Shown piece by piece: positions 42,645 to 53,218 of a DNA stretch of 64,000 nucleotides (its first letter is position 1; the number at the start of each line of letters is the position of its first letter). This DNA is from Orientallactaga sibirica (Eukaryota > Chordata > Mammalia > Rodentia > Dipodidae), in assembly GCA_036365145.1 (NCBI GenBank), contig JAEOAD010000031.1:7908001-7972000 (forward strand), read 5' to 3'. A program made the translations under genes and the position numbers. The notes under the pieces are model-generated. The model ran no database searches. It was given only the letters and a program-made list of their open reading frames with translations, and was not told the DNA's origin.

Positions 42645-42995
42645 GATATATATATATATTTTGGTGTGTATATGTGTGGTGTGCATGCATGTTTCTGTGT
42701 GGGCACATGTATGCTCATCTGCATGTGTGCCAAATATTGATGTTGAGTATCTCCTTCTGTTGTCTTATACCTTATTTACCGAGGCATCAGTGATTCAGTC
42801 TCTCACTGAATCAAGAGGCCACTAGCTAAACTAGCTAGCCAGTGAATCCAGGGATTCCTGTCTGTGCCTCGCTAGTTCCGGGATTACTGGCATAAACGTG
42901 CCTGGCACTTATGTGGGGTCTGGGATCCAAATTCCCGATACTTATGTTTGCACGGCAAGCACTTTACTCACTGAGTCATCCAGGCGACACTGCTG
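42645..42995 (-). mobile_element. Composite SINE with TA/TG tail, reverse orientation
   Basis: A (TA)n run and TG-rich stretch (42645-42735) leads into 'TCTCACTGAATCAAGAGGCC', 'CTAGCTAGCCAGTGAATCCA', 'GGATTACTGGCATAAACGTG', 'GTCTGGGATCCAAATTCCCG' and 'ACTTTACTCACTGAGTCATC'. The order is that of the reverse-strand composite SINEs in this window. Confidence 0.6.
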
Positions 42996-43554
42996 ATGTC
43001 ACAAGGGCCACTGCCCTGCCACTGTTGTGTTTCTTGTGGGTGTTTGTGTTATGAGGAACTGTCCAGGGCTGCTGCTAACTCAGGTTGGGGTGAGTTTAGG
43101 GTTGCCCCCACCCACTAATGGGTGTCAACATTTTCCCTTCAGACATGCTTCTTAGCTGAAGCCTGTGGAGGTTTGTGTGGTGTGTGCCTGCTCAGTCCGC
43201 GGTGGCCATGGGAGTGGGACATGGTGCAGGCTGTGAGGGTCCAAGTGTGTGTGATACAGCAATGAACATAACTCCCGCGAAGGTGGTACCATGGCGGGAG
43301 GTTAGAGATGTAAGAGAGGTTGGGGGAAGCTGGACACAGGCCCCCCTCTGACAGTGTTGGGTGGGGATAAGACTCGTCAGCAGAGAGGTGACTTGTGAAC
43401 TTCCACATCAGATAGCAACAGCTCAATTTATTGCCTATTTCATGGCTAAATTAAAGAATATCTGGGACTCAGTGCTTAAAAGGTGCACACGCTCCATGGT
43501 TGTGTGCGTAAAGAGAGCTGCCAAAGATAAGAGCTATTTGAGAAGTTTTATTTT
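42996..43554. other. Unique non-coding sequence
   Basis: No gene or repeat recognised. Confidence 0.5.
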
Positions 43555-43830
43555 GGTTTGTGTATTATATGTGTGTGCAAATGTGCGTGCCTTGTGGAAA
43601 CACGTGTGGAGGTCAGAAGAGGATGTCTTTTCTCTTATGGAACTTGGAGCTTGCCACTTTTCACCACCGAGCTCCGGCAATCCTCCTGTCTCCATTTTCC
43701 TCATTATTGGGGTTATAGGTGTGAGGAACCATGCTAGGCCTTTGAAGGTGGATGCGGGAATGGAACTCGGGTACTCAGGCTTGTATAGCAAGCACTCTGG
43801 TCTTCTGAGTCATTCCCCAGCCCTTGTTGG
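43555..43830 (-). mobile_element. Composite (B4-like) SINE, reverse orientation
   Basis: A TG-rich start, 'GTGTGGAGGTCAGAAGAGGA', 'GGAACTTGGAGCTTGCCACT', 'CAATCCTCCTGTCTCCATTT', 'GGGGTTATAGGTGTGAGGAA', 'GGGAATGGAACTCGGGTACT' and 'GAGTCATTCCCCAGCCC'. The overlapping 159-codon plus-strand frame is a by-product. Confidence 0.7.
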
Positions 43831-43930
43831 AGAGCTCTAATGGATGCTACAACAGTGGTTTCTTTGGGAGGCTTCACGTTTGATTCATGCATTACATTAG
43901 GTATTTAGAGAACAATGTATCCGGGCTGAA

Positions 43931-44287
43931 TTTTTTTTTAGCTTTATTCTACAAAATTGACTTTATTGAATTACAGCTGAAATGTGTTCACGATCCATAT
44001 AGAGTTGATTAACAAAAAAACAAAGCCACTCATTTGAAGAACATTTCTTTCTCTTGCATAAATATAAAGATATGTTTCCCACAATGTCACACACAATCTT
44101 TTGTACAAAGATCCACATTATAGATGCCGTTCTGGATTCAGTGTCAGAAAAAAATGTTTATCTTTAGTGAGGACTTGGAGTAACTCAATTTGTTTCCCTT
44201 TTCATGGCAGCTGCCAGGAAACTTATGAGTGTGCTCACTGCTTGATAGGAATAGTTCATTTTGGATTGCTGTTAACATGCACTATTT
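43931..44287 (-). pseudogene. Candidate 3' UTR retrocopy, unidentified
   Basis: Read on the minus strand, two AATAAA signals (plus-strand TTTATT at 43943-43948 and 43962-43967) are followed within about 5 bases by nine A residues (T run 43931-43939). The body upstream is AT-rich, without an open frame and unlike the common repeats here. This is the look of the 3' end of a reverse-transcribed messenger RNA. A tRNA-SINE at 44288 bounds the visible part. I cannot name the parent gene. Confidence 0.35.
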
Positions 44288-44306
44288 TCTTTTTTTAGAG
44301 AGAGAG

Positions 44307-44342
<36 letters not shown>

Positions 44343-44528
44343 GCTGTGCAGGCAGCCTCTCAGTTGCTATGAGTGAACTCCAGACACATGCACCCCCCTG
44401 TGGGCAAGTGTGGCATTGCGCCCTTGCATCACTTTATGCATCTGGCTAAACGTGGGACCTGGAGATTGGAACCGGCATTCTTAGCTTGGCAGGCAGGCTC
44501 CTTAACCGCTAAGCCATCTCTCCAACCC
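44288..44528 (-). mobile_element. tRNA-derived SINE, long subfamily, reverse orientation
   Basis: GA run, 'GGCAGCCTCTCAGTTGCTAT', 'GTGAACTCCAGACACATGCA', the insert 'GGCATTGCGCCCTTGCATCA', then 'GGAGATTGGAACCGGCATTC' and the end 'GCCATCTCTCCAACCC'. Flanked by AACATGCACT and AACATGCATT (44275 and 44529). Carries the CTCF-type motif. Confidence 0.95.
44389..44407 (-). promoter_or_regulatory. CTCF-type motif inside tRNA-SINE
   Basis: The minus strand reads TTGCCCACAGGGGGGTGCA, with core CCACAGGGGGGTGC. It is the same SINE position as the motif at 25082-25100. Confidence 0.4.
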
Positions 44529-44589
44529 AACATGCATTCTTTTATTCCAATTTAATGGTCTATTTTGCTAGGACCCTCATTTTTGCTAT

Positions 44590-45150
44590 TTAATGTCTAT
44601 GTTATATGTTTCTTCAAATCCTTTAAATATGAGCAGAACCTCCTGGATATATAACCAAAGTAATTAAAAATGTGAATTTGGAATAAAGCACAAAGTGAAT
44701 GTTTGTAGCAATTTTCTTTTAAGTAACAGTCAAAAGGTGAAAAAAATCCAGATGTTCATTATAATAGGAGACATATAGTATATTCTCATAATGGAATATC
44801 AGTGAGCCATAAAAGGAATGAAATTCTGACTCATGACACAAGGTGGGTGAACCTCAAAAATATTCTGTTCATTAACATAAGTCAGATACAAGTGTTCTTT
44901 GTGATATGGTTCCATCTATGAGAGATATTTGGCATAGGTAATTCTGTCATTTCTAGGGCCTGAGGGAGAAGGAGGCATAACGGTAGGAAGAATGAGCCAA
45001 GTGGATATGAGACTTATTTGGGGGGTTATGAAATTGTTGTGGGTCTAGGGAGTAGTGGTATTTGCATGACACTGTGAATGTATTAAGTGCTACTAAGTTA
45101 CATCTGACCAATTTTACATTATGTGAATATGTCACAATAAAAATATAATG
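44590..45150 (+). mobile_element. Ancient L1 (L1M-type) 3' end, plus orientation
   Basis: 'GTGAGCCATAAAAGGAATGA', 'GGTGGGTGAACCTCAAAAAT', 'CATTAACATAAGTCAGATAC', 'GATATGGTTCCATCTATGAG', 'TTGCATGACACTGTGAATGT', 'AGTGCTACTAAGTTACATCT' and 'TGTCACAATAAAAATATAAT' follow the sense strand of the same old L1 3' end found reversed at 12590 and 33545. A B1 landed at its tail. Confidence 0.8.
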
Positions 45151-45155
45151 TTAAA

Positions 45156-45317
45156 GCCAGGTGTGGTGGTGCACGCCTTTAATCCCAGCACTCAGGGGGC
45201 AGAGGTAGGAGGATTGCCTTGAGTTCCAGGCTAGCATGAGACTACATAGTGAATTCCAGGTCAGCCTGGGCTAGAGTGAGACACTACCTCGAGAAACCAA
45301 AAAAAAAAAAAAAAATT
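45156..45317 (+). mobile_element. B1-like SINE (first of three)
   Basis: 'GCCAGGTGTGGTGGTGCACG', 'CCTTTAATCCCAGCACTCAG', 'CAGGTCAGCCTGGGCTAGAG' and a pure A tail. ATAATGTTAAA stands on both sides (45145-45155 and about 45324-45334). Confidence 0.95.
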
Positions 45318-45359
45318 TAATAATAATGTTAAAATATTTTAAAAAATGAGCGGAGACAA

Positions 45360-45551
45360 GCCGGGTGTGGTGGCACACGCCTTTAATCCCAGAACTTGGG
45401 AGGAATAGGTAGGAGGATTACTGTGAGTTCGAGGCCACCCTGAGAGTACAGACTGAATTCTAGGTCAATCTGGAGGTAGAGTGAAACCCTACCTTGAAAA
45501 ACCAAATAAATAAACAAACAAATAAATAAATAAATAAATAAAAGAGTAGAG
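45360..45551 (+). mobile_element. B1-like SINE (second of three)
   Basis: 'GCCGGGTGTGGTGGCACACG', 'CCACCCTGAGAGTACAGACT' and an (AAAT)n/(AAAC)n tail to 45550. The word AAAAAATGAGCGGAG before it returns as AAAAAATGAGTGGAG only after the third B1 (about 45726), so the third landed in this one's tail or the two moved together. Confidence 0.95.
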
Positions 45552-45552
45552 A

Positions 45553-45720
45553 GCTGGGCATGGTAGCACATGCCTTTAATCCCAGCTCTTGGGAGGCAGA
45601 GGTAGGAGGATTGCTATGAGTTCAAGGCAATTCTGAAACTACATAGTGAATTCCAGGTCAACCTGAGCTAGAGTGAGACCCTACCTCACAAAACCAAAAA
45701 AATAAAAATAAAAGTAAAAA
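45553..45720 (+). mobile_element. B1-like SINE (third of three)
   Basis: 'GCTGGGCATGGTAGCACATG', 'CCTTTAATCCCAGCTCTTGG', 'CAGGTCAACCTGAGCTAGAG' and an A-rich tail. Confidence 0.95.
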
Positions 45721-45758
45721 AATTAAAAAAATGAGTGGAGTATAAAAAAGTAACTCAA

Positions 45759-45955
45759 GGGTCTAGGGAGATGGCTCAGTGGTTAAGGCATTTTTCTGCA
45801 AAGCCTAAGGACCTTCAATTCCCCAGTACCCATGTATAGCCAGATACACGAAGTGGTACATGCCTCTGGGGTTCATTTGCACTGGCTAGAGGCCCTGGCA
45901 CACCATTCTCTCTATCTGCCTCTCTCAAATAAGTAAATAAAATAAAATAAAAATA
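45759..45955 (+). mobile_element. tRNA-derived SINE at end of the SINE stack
   Basis: 'GGTCTAGGGAGATGGCTCAG', 'TGGTTAAGGC' (A box), 'CCCATGTATAGCCAGATACA', 'GAGGCCCTGGCACACCATTC' and an (AAATA)n tail. AAAAAGTAACTCAA before and AAAAACAACTCAA after form the target duplication. Confidence 0.9.
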
Positions 45956-45969
45956 AAAAAACAACTCAA

Positions 45970-47639
45970 ACGGAACAGTGCATTGGGGCTTTGGATAGTG
46001 GGCAGGGCATCACTCTCCTCTCACTGCTGTCTCTCATTGGAAGATGGCAGCTGTCCTGGCACCATGAAAAGTCAAAGGTGATGTCATGACTGCCTTGGGC
46101 TGCATCAGGACCAGCTTTCACAGGTGATGGATAAATGGATATATATCAGAAGAAAGCCATGCAAGAGCAGGCCTGAGCTATCCCTGTGTCCCCCACACAG
46201 GAACTTCCAAACAAAACCAGGGGCAAGTAGCTGTCCCTGGAGGATCTCTTCAGAGACAGCACTGGCCAAAATCTCTGCCTGGCTGGTTTGCTCTGTTCCA
46301 AGGCTTCATGGTGTCAAGCCAAGAAAGGGCTTTAGGAACTGCAGAGAAGAGAAGCCTTGAGATCAGAACATCCTGTCTTAGCCTTTTTTTTTTTTTTTTT
46401 CTTTTCAAAACCTGATGCTGGGTGGTTTTGGGTTTCATTTTTGAGAATTTATGTTCGGGGATTCCAGGAGGAAGAGAGATGAGGTCACACAGTACTCTGC
46501 TTTGGAATTGGCCTCCTCTTTGAATTGCTTTTCTCATGGAGCTCCCAGGCGGCCAGCACGGTTACCTGGTCTGCCTCACCCTGGGAGGTCTTCTCTGGGC
46601 TTCTTTTTCTCATCATGGGCATCCACCAATTCCTCTTCCTTGCCTTCTTCCTTAAACTAGTTCTTCTAGCTACCTCACTGCACACGAGAAACTGGTATTT
46701 ATGCAGCACCTGGGGAAGCATGGAAGAGGTATTTATAGTTGGGGGTGACCTGGTGCCCCTCTCCCTCATCCCACGTGGACAGTGTTTGGAGAACCTTGGT
46801 TGGTGAGCTTTGGTAAGCCACGATAGAGGTTTAGGTACAGGCAAGGGATGAAAGACATGTTCAGCTTGCTTCTGCCAGGAGTATCCCCACCCCCTTCCCT
46901 GTGAATCCATGATTTGCCTATAATGCCTCAGATCCAGCCCCTGGCACTCAAAGCCTTATCCCTGGAAACTACATCTGCCAGGCTCTTTTGCAAGTGGGCT
47001 TCTGGCAGAGTTTGGCAAATGGGAGGCACTGATTTAGACTGGTGGGCAGAAGGAAGGGAGAAGCCTGGAGGCCGCGCTCTGAGTATCATCTCTGTATTTC
47101 AGCAATTCCCGTATCTCCCAGATGCAGCTGTGGGGCAGCGCCTGCTATTTTCAGCTCCTGCTAGGTGGCTCTGACCCTGGGCTTCATAACACTACCTTCC
47201 TCTTTTGTCCCTTTAGCTGTACTTCCTGCTGTTGCTAATCTCCGGGCTTCATTGTAGTTCAGCAATATCGGGTCACTAGTTTCCCTATCAGATTGCCTTC
47301 ATATCGGTGGCAGCTCCATTTTCCCAAGTGCACTCTGGCTCCTGGCTGCATTGGTACCACCTCGTCTTTGTGTATACATTGTCCCTATCAAGCTGTGGGG
47401 ACATTAGACAGTTGCCTAGAATTCAGAATTGATGGTTTAGTGTCCTTTCAGGAGAGACAGTCCAAGACCTCCAAAGGATGTGTGAAACTATAGATATTAC
47501 CAAATCTTCTATATACTGTGTTTTTTTCTCTATATGTACACACTCATGATCAGTTTATGAAGAAGGCCCAATAATAATAACTTATAATAAAATAGAACAA
47601 CTATAGAAATATGCTGTAATTAAAGATGTATGATGCAAA
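45970..47639. other. Unique or very old sequence, about 1.7 kb
   Basis: No exon recognised. The stretch at 47090-47260 ('CTGCTATTTTCAGCTCCTGC', 'ACACTACCTTCCTCTTTTGT', 'GCTGTTGCTAATCTCCGGGC') is reminiscent of an old interspersed repeat that I cannot name. Overlapping open frames on both strands at 46450-46910 show no domain. Confidence 0.4.
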
Positions 47640-47908
47640 AGCCAAAGGAAGAGTAGGACTCCTTACACCATGTTCCTCCAGACACAAAATGGATATCCAT
47701 GACCTCTCAGTGCCTGACACTACCTATACAAGACCATCCTAATAGGAGGAAAAGGTGATGACATCAAACTGAAAAGAAAGACTGATTGAGAGGGGGAGGG
47801 GATATGATGGCGAGTGAAGTTTCAAAGGGGAAAGTGGGGGGAGGGAGGGAAGTACCATGGGATATTGTCTTCAATTAACGAAGTCAATAAAAAATTAAAA
47901 TGAAAAAC
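47640..47908 (+). mobile_element. Rodent L1 3' end, 5'-truncated
   Basis: 'ACACAAAATGGATATCCATG', 'GAAAAGAAAGACTGATTGAG', 'AGGGGGAGGGGATATGATGG', 'GGAGGGAGGGAAGTACCATG', 'GGATATTGTCTTCAATTAAC' and 'GAAGTCAATAAAAAATTAAA' fit the purine-rich tract and end of a rodent L1 3' UTR. No coding part remains. Confidence 0.65.
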
Positions 47909-47909
47909 A

Positions 47910-47956
47910 TTTTATAAATACTGCAATATATACTTTGTATTGCAGTATTTATAAAA
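47910..47956. repeat. Perfect 19-bp inverted repeat with 9-base loop
   Basis: TTTTATAAATACTGCAATA (47910-47928) is exactly complementary to TATTGCAGTATTTATAAAA (47938-47956), with TATACTTTG between. It sits directly at the 3' tail of the L1 fragment. Such an AT-rich stem could extrude as a cruciform, or mark a small fold-back element or a hairpin made during L1 integration. Confidence 0.95.
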
Positions 47957-47959
47957 ATA

Positions 47960-49187
47960 ATACTACAGCTTGCTGGCTAGCTCAATAAAAATAAAATAAA
48001 CGACATATATAAAAAAATATATTTAAACAGTTCTATGAACATGATCGCTTTGTCTAAACACCTTGCACTAGACTTGCCCTTCTTCTTGCACTGCTGTGAC
48101 ACAGTGCCTGTTCGATGAGATGCAGGCAGGTGAGCAATGCACTGTTTGGTTACCACAAACGGTTGCCCATAAGCACCGCGGTACTGCTCCAGTTGATCCA
48201 ATAACCTAGACAACTTGGAAGTGTCTTCCAGTGTGTAGCACATGAGAGGGGCTTGGAGGACTTGTGCCTGGTCACTGGGTTGTTTTGTGCTGCTGAGAGA
48301 CAGTTCCTGTGGGACATTCTGAGGCCAGAGACTGTTCCCACCAGGTCATAGTGTCCAGGACTGGGTCTCTTGACCAGCAGCTCCGGCAGCATTGCATGAT
48401 GGCTTCCGTTGACATGCCTGGGTGAACTGGTTAATTCATTCAGTAAGTACTTTTGACATCTCCTACGGTGCACACAAGGGTGCGACGAGAAGAGTGTTCT
48501 CGAGGGGAGATCAGACAGGCCCACCCAGGACTCTGACACCAGCGTGAATGCGAGAAGGCATGAAAGAGAAGCTCTGGCAAGAATCAGGCCAGCAAGGGGT
48601 GACTTTGTTGAGTTACATCAGAAACGGCGGCTGACCGCTCATTCAGAGTACGTAGAAAAGGCTGGAAAACAATGACTTCCCTGCATATCTACGGTGGGTT
48701 AAGAGAGTTCACTGACATTTTTCTTAGTAGCTTGTTTGATGATTTAACAAAGTGTAAAACAAAATTTCTTGACTAAGGAGAAATCAGGGGAGAAGGGGTT
48801 TTACCAGAGGGAGAGAAAGTGCAAAGAAGGGTGAGAAGACAAGAAAACCAGACTGCTAAGAGGCAAGAGAGCATCACGATCCAGGGTAACCGAGTCAGGG
48901 TTCAAGGGAGGCGAGTTTGTACACATTTTCCACATTTCCTAGCCTCTATAAACCTTTGTTTATGAACAGGAACGATAGAACAGCTATTAATGAGGGTGGT
49001 TTGGAACTGAAATGATATTACTGGATAAATGCACTGTCTGATACACTCTCCATTCTTTCCACCGGATTGTTGGGGTTCACATTATGTATAAAAGAGACAG
49101 ATATAAAAGCTTCTGTTCACATGGGTTCCCATGTAAAGCTGGTAGATAAGAGAAAGGTGTCTTAGTTTGGGGATCATCTGAAGAGAC
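47960..49187. other. Unique non-coding sequence
   Basis: No gene or repeat recognised. The minus-strand frames at 47977-48539 show no domain. Confidence 0.45.
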
Positions 49188-49487
49188 TGTGGTGGTTTGG
49201 AATCAGATGTCCCTCATAAACTTGTGTAAATTACCAGCTGGTGGTAATCTGGGAGGTGGAGCCTTGCTGGAGGAGGTGTGTTGTTGGGGGCAGGCATGGG
49301 GGTGGTACAGCCAGCTCCCCCTTGCCAGAGCTTGGTTCACTCTCCTCTGCCATTTTCCACCTGCTGTGGCAAAGGTGATGCCCAGCCTCTGCTCATGCCA
49401 TGCTTCCCCTGCCATCATGGAGCTTCCCCTCAATAGTATAAGCCAAAATAAAAGCTTTACTCCCAGCACGAGAAGGAAATGACAACA
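49188..49487 (+). mobile_element. Solo LTR, MaLR type
   Basis: It starts TGTGGTGGTTTGGAATCAGA and runs through 'CCCTCATAAACTTGTGTAAA', 'GGGAGGTGGAGCCTTGCTGG', 'CATGGAGCTTCCCCTCAATA' and 'AAGCCAAAATAAAAGC' (poly-A signal), ending near GACAACA. It has the layout of the LTRs at 29220 and 30722, in plus orientation and more diverged. No clean 5-bp target duplication is visible. Confidence 0.7.
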
Positions 49488-49900
49488 GACACCCTGAGAA
49501 GGCCAGATAGTTTTGAGAGGGAGCCCCAAGATGCTTAAATGGGGGAGCAGGGAACTAAGCCAGAGAGCCAGAGAAGGTGTTGCACTAAGATAGCCAACAT
49601 GGTGGGCCAGCTAAGGGTTTATTCAGGAGGAAGCTAGAACCAGAGCCTCAAGGGTATCCCATCGAGGAACTTGCAGGCTGGGGATCTGGAATAGTTGTCC
49701 ACTGATAACTTCAGGAGGGCTGATACCCCGGTATGCCATCCATCATCATCACATGAGAGGGTCACAGCACTGGGGCCCAATAGTGTCTGCTCCAGGAGGC
49801 CCTCTGTGTGCTGTTGAAAGAGCCTCTGGCTAGTCAGACATTCTTGCCAGCCATTTGCATGTTTGTTCCCTAAGCAATGTTAGCTGCTTTCCTTCTTAGC
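49488..49900. other. Unique non-coding sequence
   Basis: No gene or repeat recognised. Confidence 0.5.
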
Positions 49901-49902
49901 TT

Positions 49903-50062
49903 TTCTTTCTTTCTTCCTTTCTTTCTTCTTCCCTCCTTTCCTTTCCTTTCCTTTCCTTTCCTTTCCTTTCCTTTCCTTTCCTTTCCTTTCCTTTCCTTTC
50001 CTTTCCTTTCCTTTCCTTTCCTTTCTTTTCTTTCCTTTTCCTTTTCTTTTCTTTTCTTCTTT
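49903..50062. repeat. (TTTCC)n pentanucleotide satellite
   Basis: After a TTTCTT-type lead-in, about 20 TTTCC units run uninterrupted from about 49935 to 50025, then decay into CTTTT units. The strand bias (all pyrimidine) allows triplex folding. It produces long Lys/Arg/Glu-Gly open frames on the minus strand that are not genes. Confidence 0.95.
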
Positions 50063-51384
50063 GTTTCCTGTCAAGTCTTGGTAGTTCCAAGCTTTGCCTT
50101 TAGGCCAATAATAGACCTGGGGTTTACGCTCAGCCCCTTGGATATACAGGTACAGATGCTTCCCTGGGCGGCACCTTGTTCTCCATAAGAAGCTGTGTAC
50201 ACAACCACACAGGTTGTGGTGAGGAGATGGCCTCTGAAGAAATTTTGGGAAGGAATAGGTCTGGGGCACAGCTGGCTACACCTTGCAGATGAGCAGGAAT
50301 GAATGTCCTCTCAGCCCTGTAATTTTCATAAACTTGTCCAGAGGAGATGGCTGAACACAGGATGGATTTTGGAAACACTGACTCACTCTTTGGGTTCTTT
50401 GCCGTTTCTACTCTAGAGAGTGGGGCACTCTGTCAGTTGCTGCCAACTATGATTTCACACTGCACAAGTCCCCTGGCTAAGAGAGAAGCCATTTCTCCTG
50501 AATGTGGACAGAAATGACTGTGGTGAAAGGCAAGGAGAGAGAGGCAAAGAAGTGGAGCTGTCAAGGCAAGGAAGGTCAAGGACACTAAGAAAGGCTGCTG
50601 AGATGCATGCTAGTGGAGAAGAAAAGCTGCCTCTACTTCCCCACTGGGGTGATGGTCATTGCAGAGGACCTATAAGGCAAGAGCTGAGGGCCAGGAGGAA
50701 GGCAGTTGGATGGTTTGGGGTCATCAGGAGTCAGCTGGGGAAGACCACTAGGGGTACTTGGAATGGTGATGTGGAGGACGCTGGTCCTCTTCCAATGTGA
50801 TCGGAAGCCTTGATTCTGTTCCTTTTCAGGAATCCAGACCTCTTGAGAGGATTTTTCTTTTTACTAGGAAAGAGGAAAGGAGTGGACTATTTAAAGCAAG
50901 ACATACATGTATCTTATAAAACCTCTGTCATGAGCTGTATGTTGACCACAAATGTTTATCCCAAGAGTCTAAAAGGAAAATCCCTTTGGAAGAGAGAGGC
51001 TCAGTAGAATGAACTCTTTAGAAAATAGACAGATGCCATTAAGGAAAAGCCTAGCATATTGTGTTTTGGCTTTATGTTCTCCAGAGCTGGAACCCCAATA
51101 TACTCCACCAACCATAGCTAGCCTCTCATAAGTTAAAGCCCAAGGACACCCTTTCTCTGTTGGGCAGGATGGCTGAAGCCACCCTTGAGTCTGCATGGCA
51201 TAAATGGGGACTGGGTTTCTAGGATTCGTCCGTTTTCACCTTAGCCTCTCTGTATTGTCATAGTATCTATGGGGTGCTCAGGAAGTGGCAGTTTGCTGCC
51301 ACATAGTTTTATTGTGGGGCTAAGCTGATTATCACTGGGTCACCTGTTACCTTCAGGGACTTTAGCACCAAGTCCTATGTTCCC
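50063..51384. other. Unique non-coding sequence
   Basis: No gene or repeat recognised. Confidence 0.5.
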
Positions 51385-51399
51385 TTGTACTTTTCATTC

Positions 51400-51630
51400 A
51401 TTTTTTTTTTTCCTTCTTTTTTTATGAGAGAGATAGACAGACAGAATTGGCATGCCAGGGTCTCCAGTCACTGTAATTGAATTCCAGACGTGTGTGCCAC
51501 CTTATGCACATGTGAGACCTTGCATGCTGTGTCACCTTGTGTGTCTTGCTTACATGGGATCTGGAGAGTCAAACATGGGTCCTGAGGCTTTACAAGCAAG
51601 TGCCTTAACTGCTGAGCCATCTCTCCAACC
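51400..51630 (-). mobile_element. tRNA-derived SINE, long subfamily, reverse orientation
   Basis: T-rich start, 'AATTGGCATGCCAGGGTCTC', 'GAATTCCAGACGTGTGTGCC', the insert 'ACATGTGAGACCTTGCATGC' and the end 'TGAGCCATCTCTCCAACC'. TGTACTTTTCATTC and TGTACTTTTCACTC flank it (51386 and 51631). Confidence 0.95.
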
Positions 51631-51777
51631 TGTACTTTTCACTCTTGAATTGTACATGGCAAGGAGGCTTGCACCACCACACTTTGCCCTCTTATACATT
51701 AAAGCCCAGGTATATGGCCCTGGGGAACACAGGTGGTAGGTGTCTTCACACTTGTAAATACAACTACTAGAGTTTTT

Positions 51778-51784
51778 AAAAATT

Positions 51785-51821
<37 letters not shown>

Positions 51822-51961
51822 TTTTCAAGGTAGGGTCTTGCTCTAGCCCAAGCTGACCTGTAATTCGCTCCATAGTCTCAGAGTGGCCTTGAACTCATAG
51901 CGATCCTCCTACCTCTGCCTCCCAAGTGTTGGGATTAAAGGCATGCACCACCATGCCTGGC
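51778..51961 (-). mobile_element. B1-like SINE with (TTTA)n tail, reverse orientation
   Basis: An expanded (ATTT)n tail (51780-51825), 'CAAGGTAGGGTCTTGCTCTA', 'AAGCTGACCTGTAATTCGCT', 'ATCCTCCTACCTCTGCCTCC', 'GGGATTAAAGGCATGCACC' and the end 'CACCATGCCTGGCC'. Confidence 0.95.
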
Positions 51962-51964
51962 CCA

Positions 51965-53218
51965 AGCATTTTGAATCCCAAATGCCTGTTAGTGAGGAAG
52001 AGGAGGAGAGTCAGGAACAGGTGACCTCAGCTGTGGGCTCATTGTGAGGGGAGCCATCTTCCCATGCCAATGTGACACAATCAGGCAGAGTATCAAGGCA
52101 TGATCAGGACTGGTCTGGCTGACCACAGGAGCCAGCAAATGACAGGTCTGGGCAGTGAATGTTGTTGTTAACTAAACATTAATAATGTGTGATCTCAACC
52201 GGACTGTACGGGGTTTGAAACCAGTCCATTAGCCATTAGCAAGGTGCTGATGAGAAAGTGTATACTGGACCTGTGTCCACTAGTTAAGAAGAGAAGGCTG
52301 ATGGTGTGCTAACTGGGTTGTGAAGGCTCCAGCCGAGAAGAAAGCATTTGGGCAAGACTCCCATAACCAGCATCTTAGGGTAGACAGCCCTGTCATGTGG
52401 ATGAAGTGATAGCAGGGGACATTGAGGGAGGGCTGTGGCTTAGAGGTACAGGAAGAGAAGTCTTTCCAGATACCAGGCTGGCACACGGAAGATAGTTTAT
52501 AATGGATGAATGAAACAGAGTTCCAGGTCCCACCTACTGTTGAGGTCAGGTCTATCCAGTCCATGGTTTGGGAGGAGACGAACCCACTGAATCAAGATGC
52601 TCCGGGCTGTCAGCTGAGCCTGGAAGGAGGGGACGAAGGAGAGGCATACTGGTCATGAGGTCCTGCTTCATGGTCATGGCAGCTGGCTGTGTGTAAGCTC
52701 AGTAGGGAGAGGCATACAGGCAGTGCTTGGGGACACAACTGCCAGCACCTGGGGTGGTTGTCTGGCGTGAACTCTCCTCTCTAGCTTGTAGGGTTCCTCT
52801 TTCACTTACTCATTGGGCAGCACGACCACTACTTGTTTTGTGTATGTATGTGTGGTATGTGTGTTGACACGTGTGTGGTGCATGTACATGTGTGTGTGTG
52901 TAGGCCAAAGGTCAATATTGGGTGCCTTCTTCAGTTGTTCTACACCTTATACAGAGCAAGATTCAGAAGTGCCCATGCCACATTTACTGAGGACATTTTT
53001 AGGTGCACGGTTTCCTGCTTGTACTGGGGATGTTGAGATAAAAGACAAAGTCTTTTGCTTCAGAATCTGAGGTCTTGTGCAGTAGATGAGCGTGCCAACA
53101 GTGCAAGATGACTTCATGAGTATCATGTGAAACACTGGCTCTGTTTGGACCCGACACTTTCTGTCACACCACAGTTCAGACTAGGAAGTTGTTTAAGTAG
53201 TGAACTCCCTCCATAGCA
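51965..53218. other. Unique non-coding sequence; TG-rich patch
   Basis: A TG/TATG-rich patch at 52835-52905 with 'GTAGGCCAAAGGTCAATATT' after it may be the tail and first part of another decayed composite SINE. The remainder is not recognised. Confidence 0.45.

Noticed and set aside
43361..43840. 159-codon plus-strand open frame, the longest in the window
   Set aside because: More than half of it is a reverse-strand composite SINE with its TG-rich tail. The remainder has no recognisable domain.
46450..46910. Overlapping long frames on both strands
   Set aside because: Neither has a domain, and each could only be open at the cost of the other's codon pattern. Treated as chance in GC-moderate DNA.
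49880..50269. 129-codon Lys/Arg/Glu/Gly-rich minus-strand frame
   Set aside because: It is the translation of the TTTCC pentanucleotide array. A 5-base repeat without internal stops stays open in every frame.
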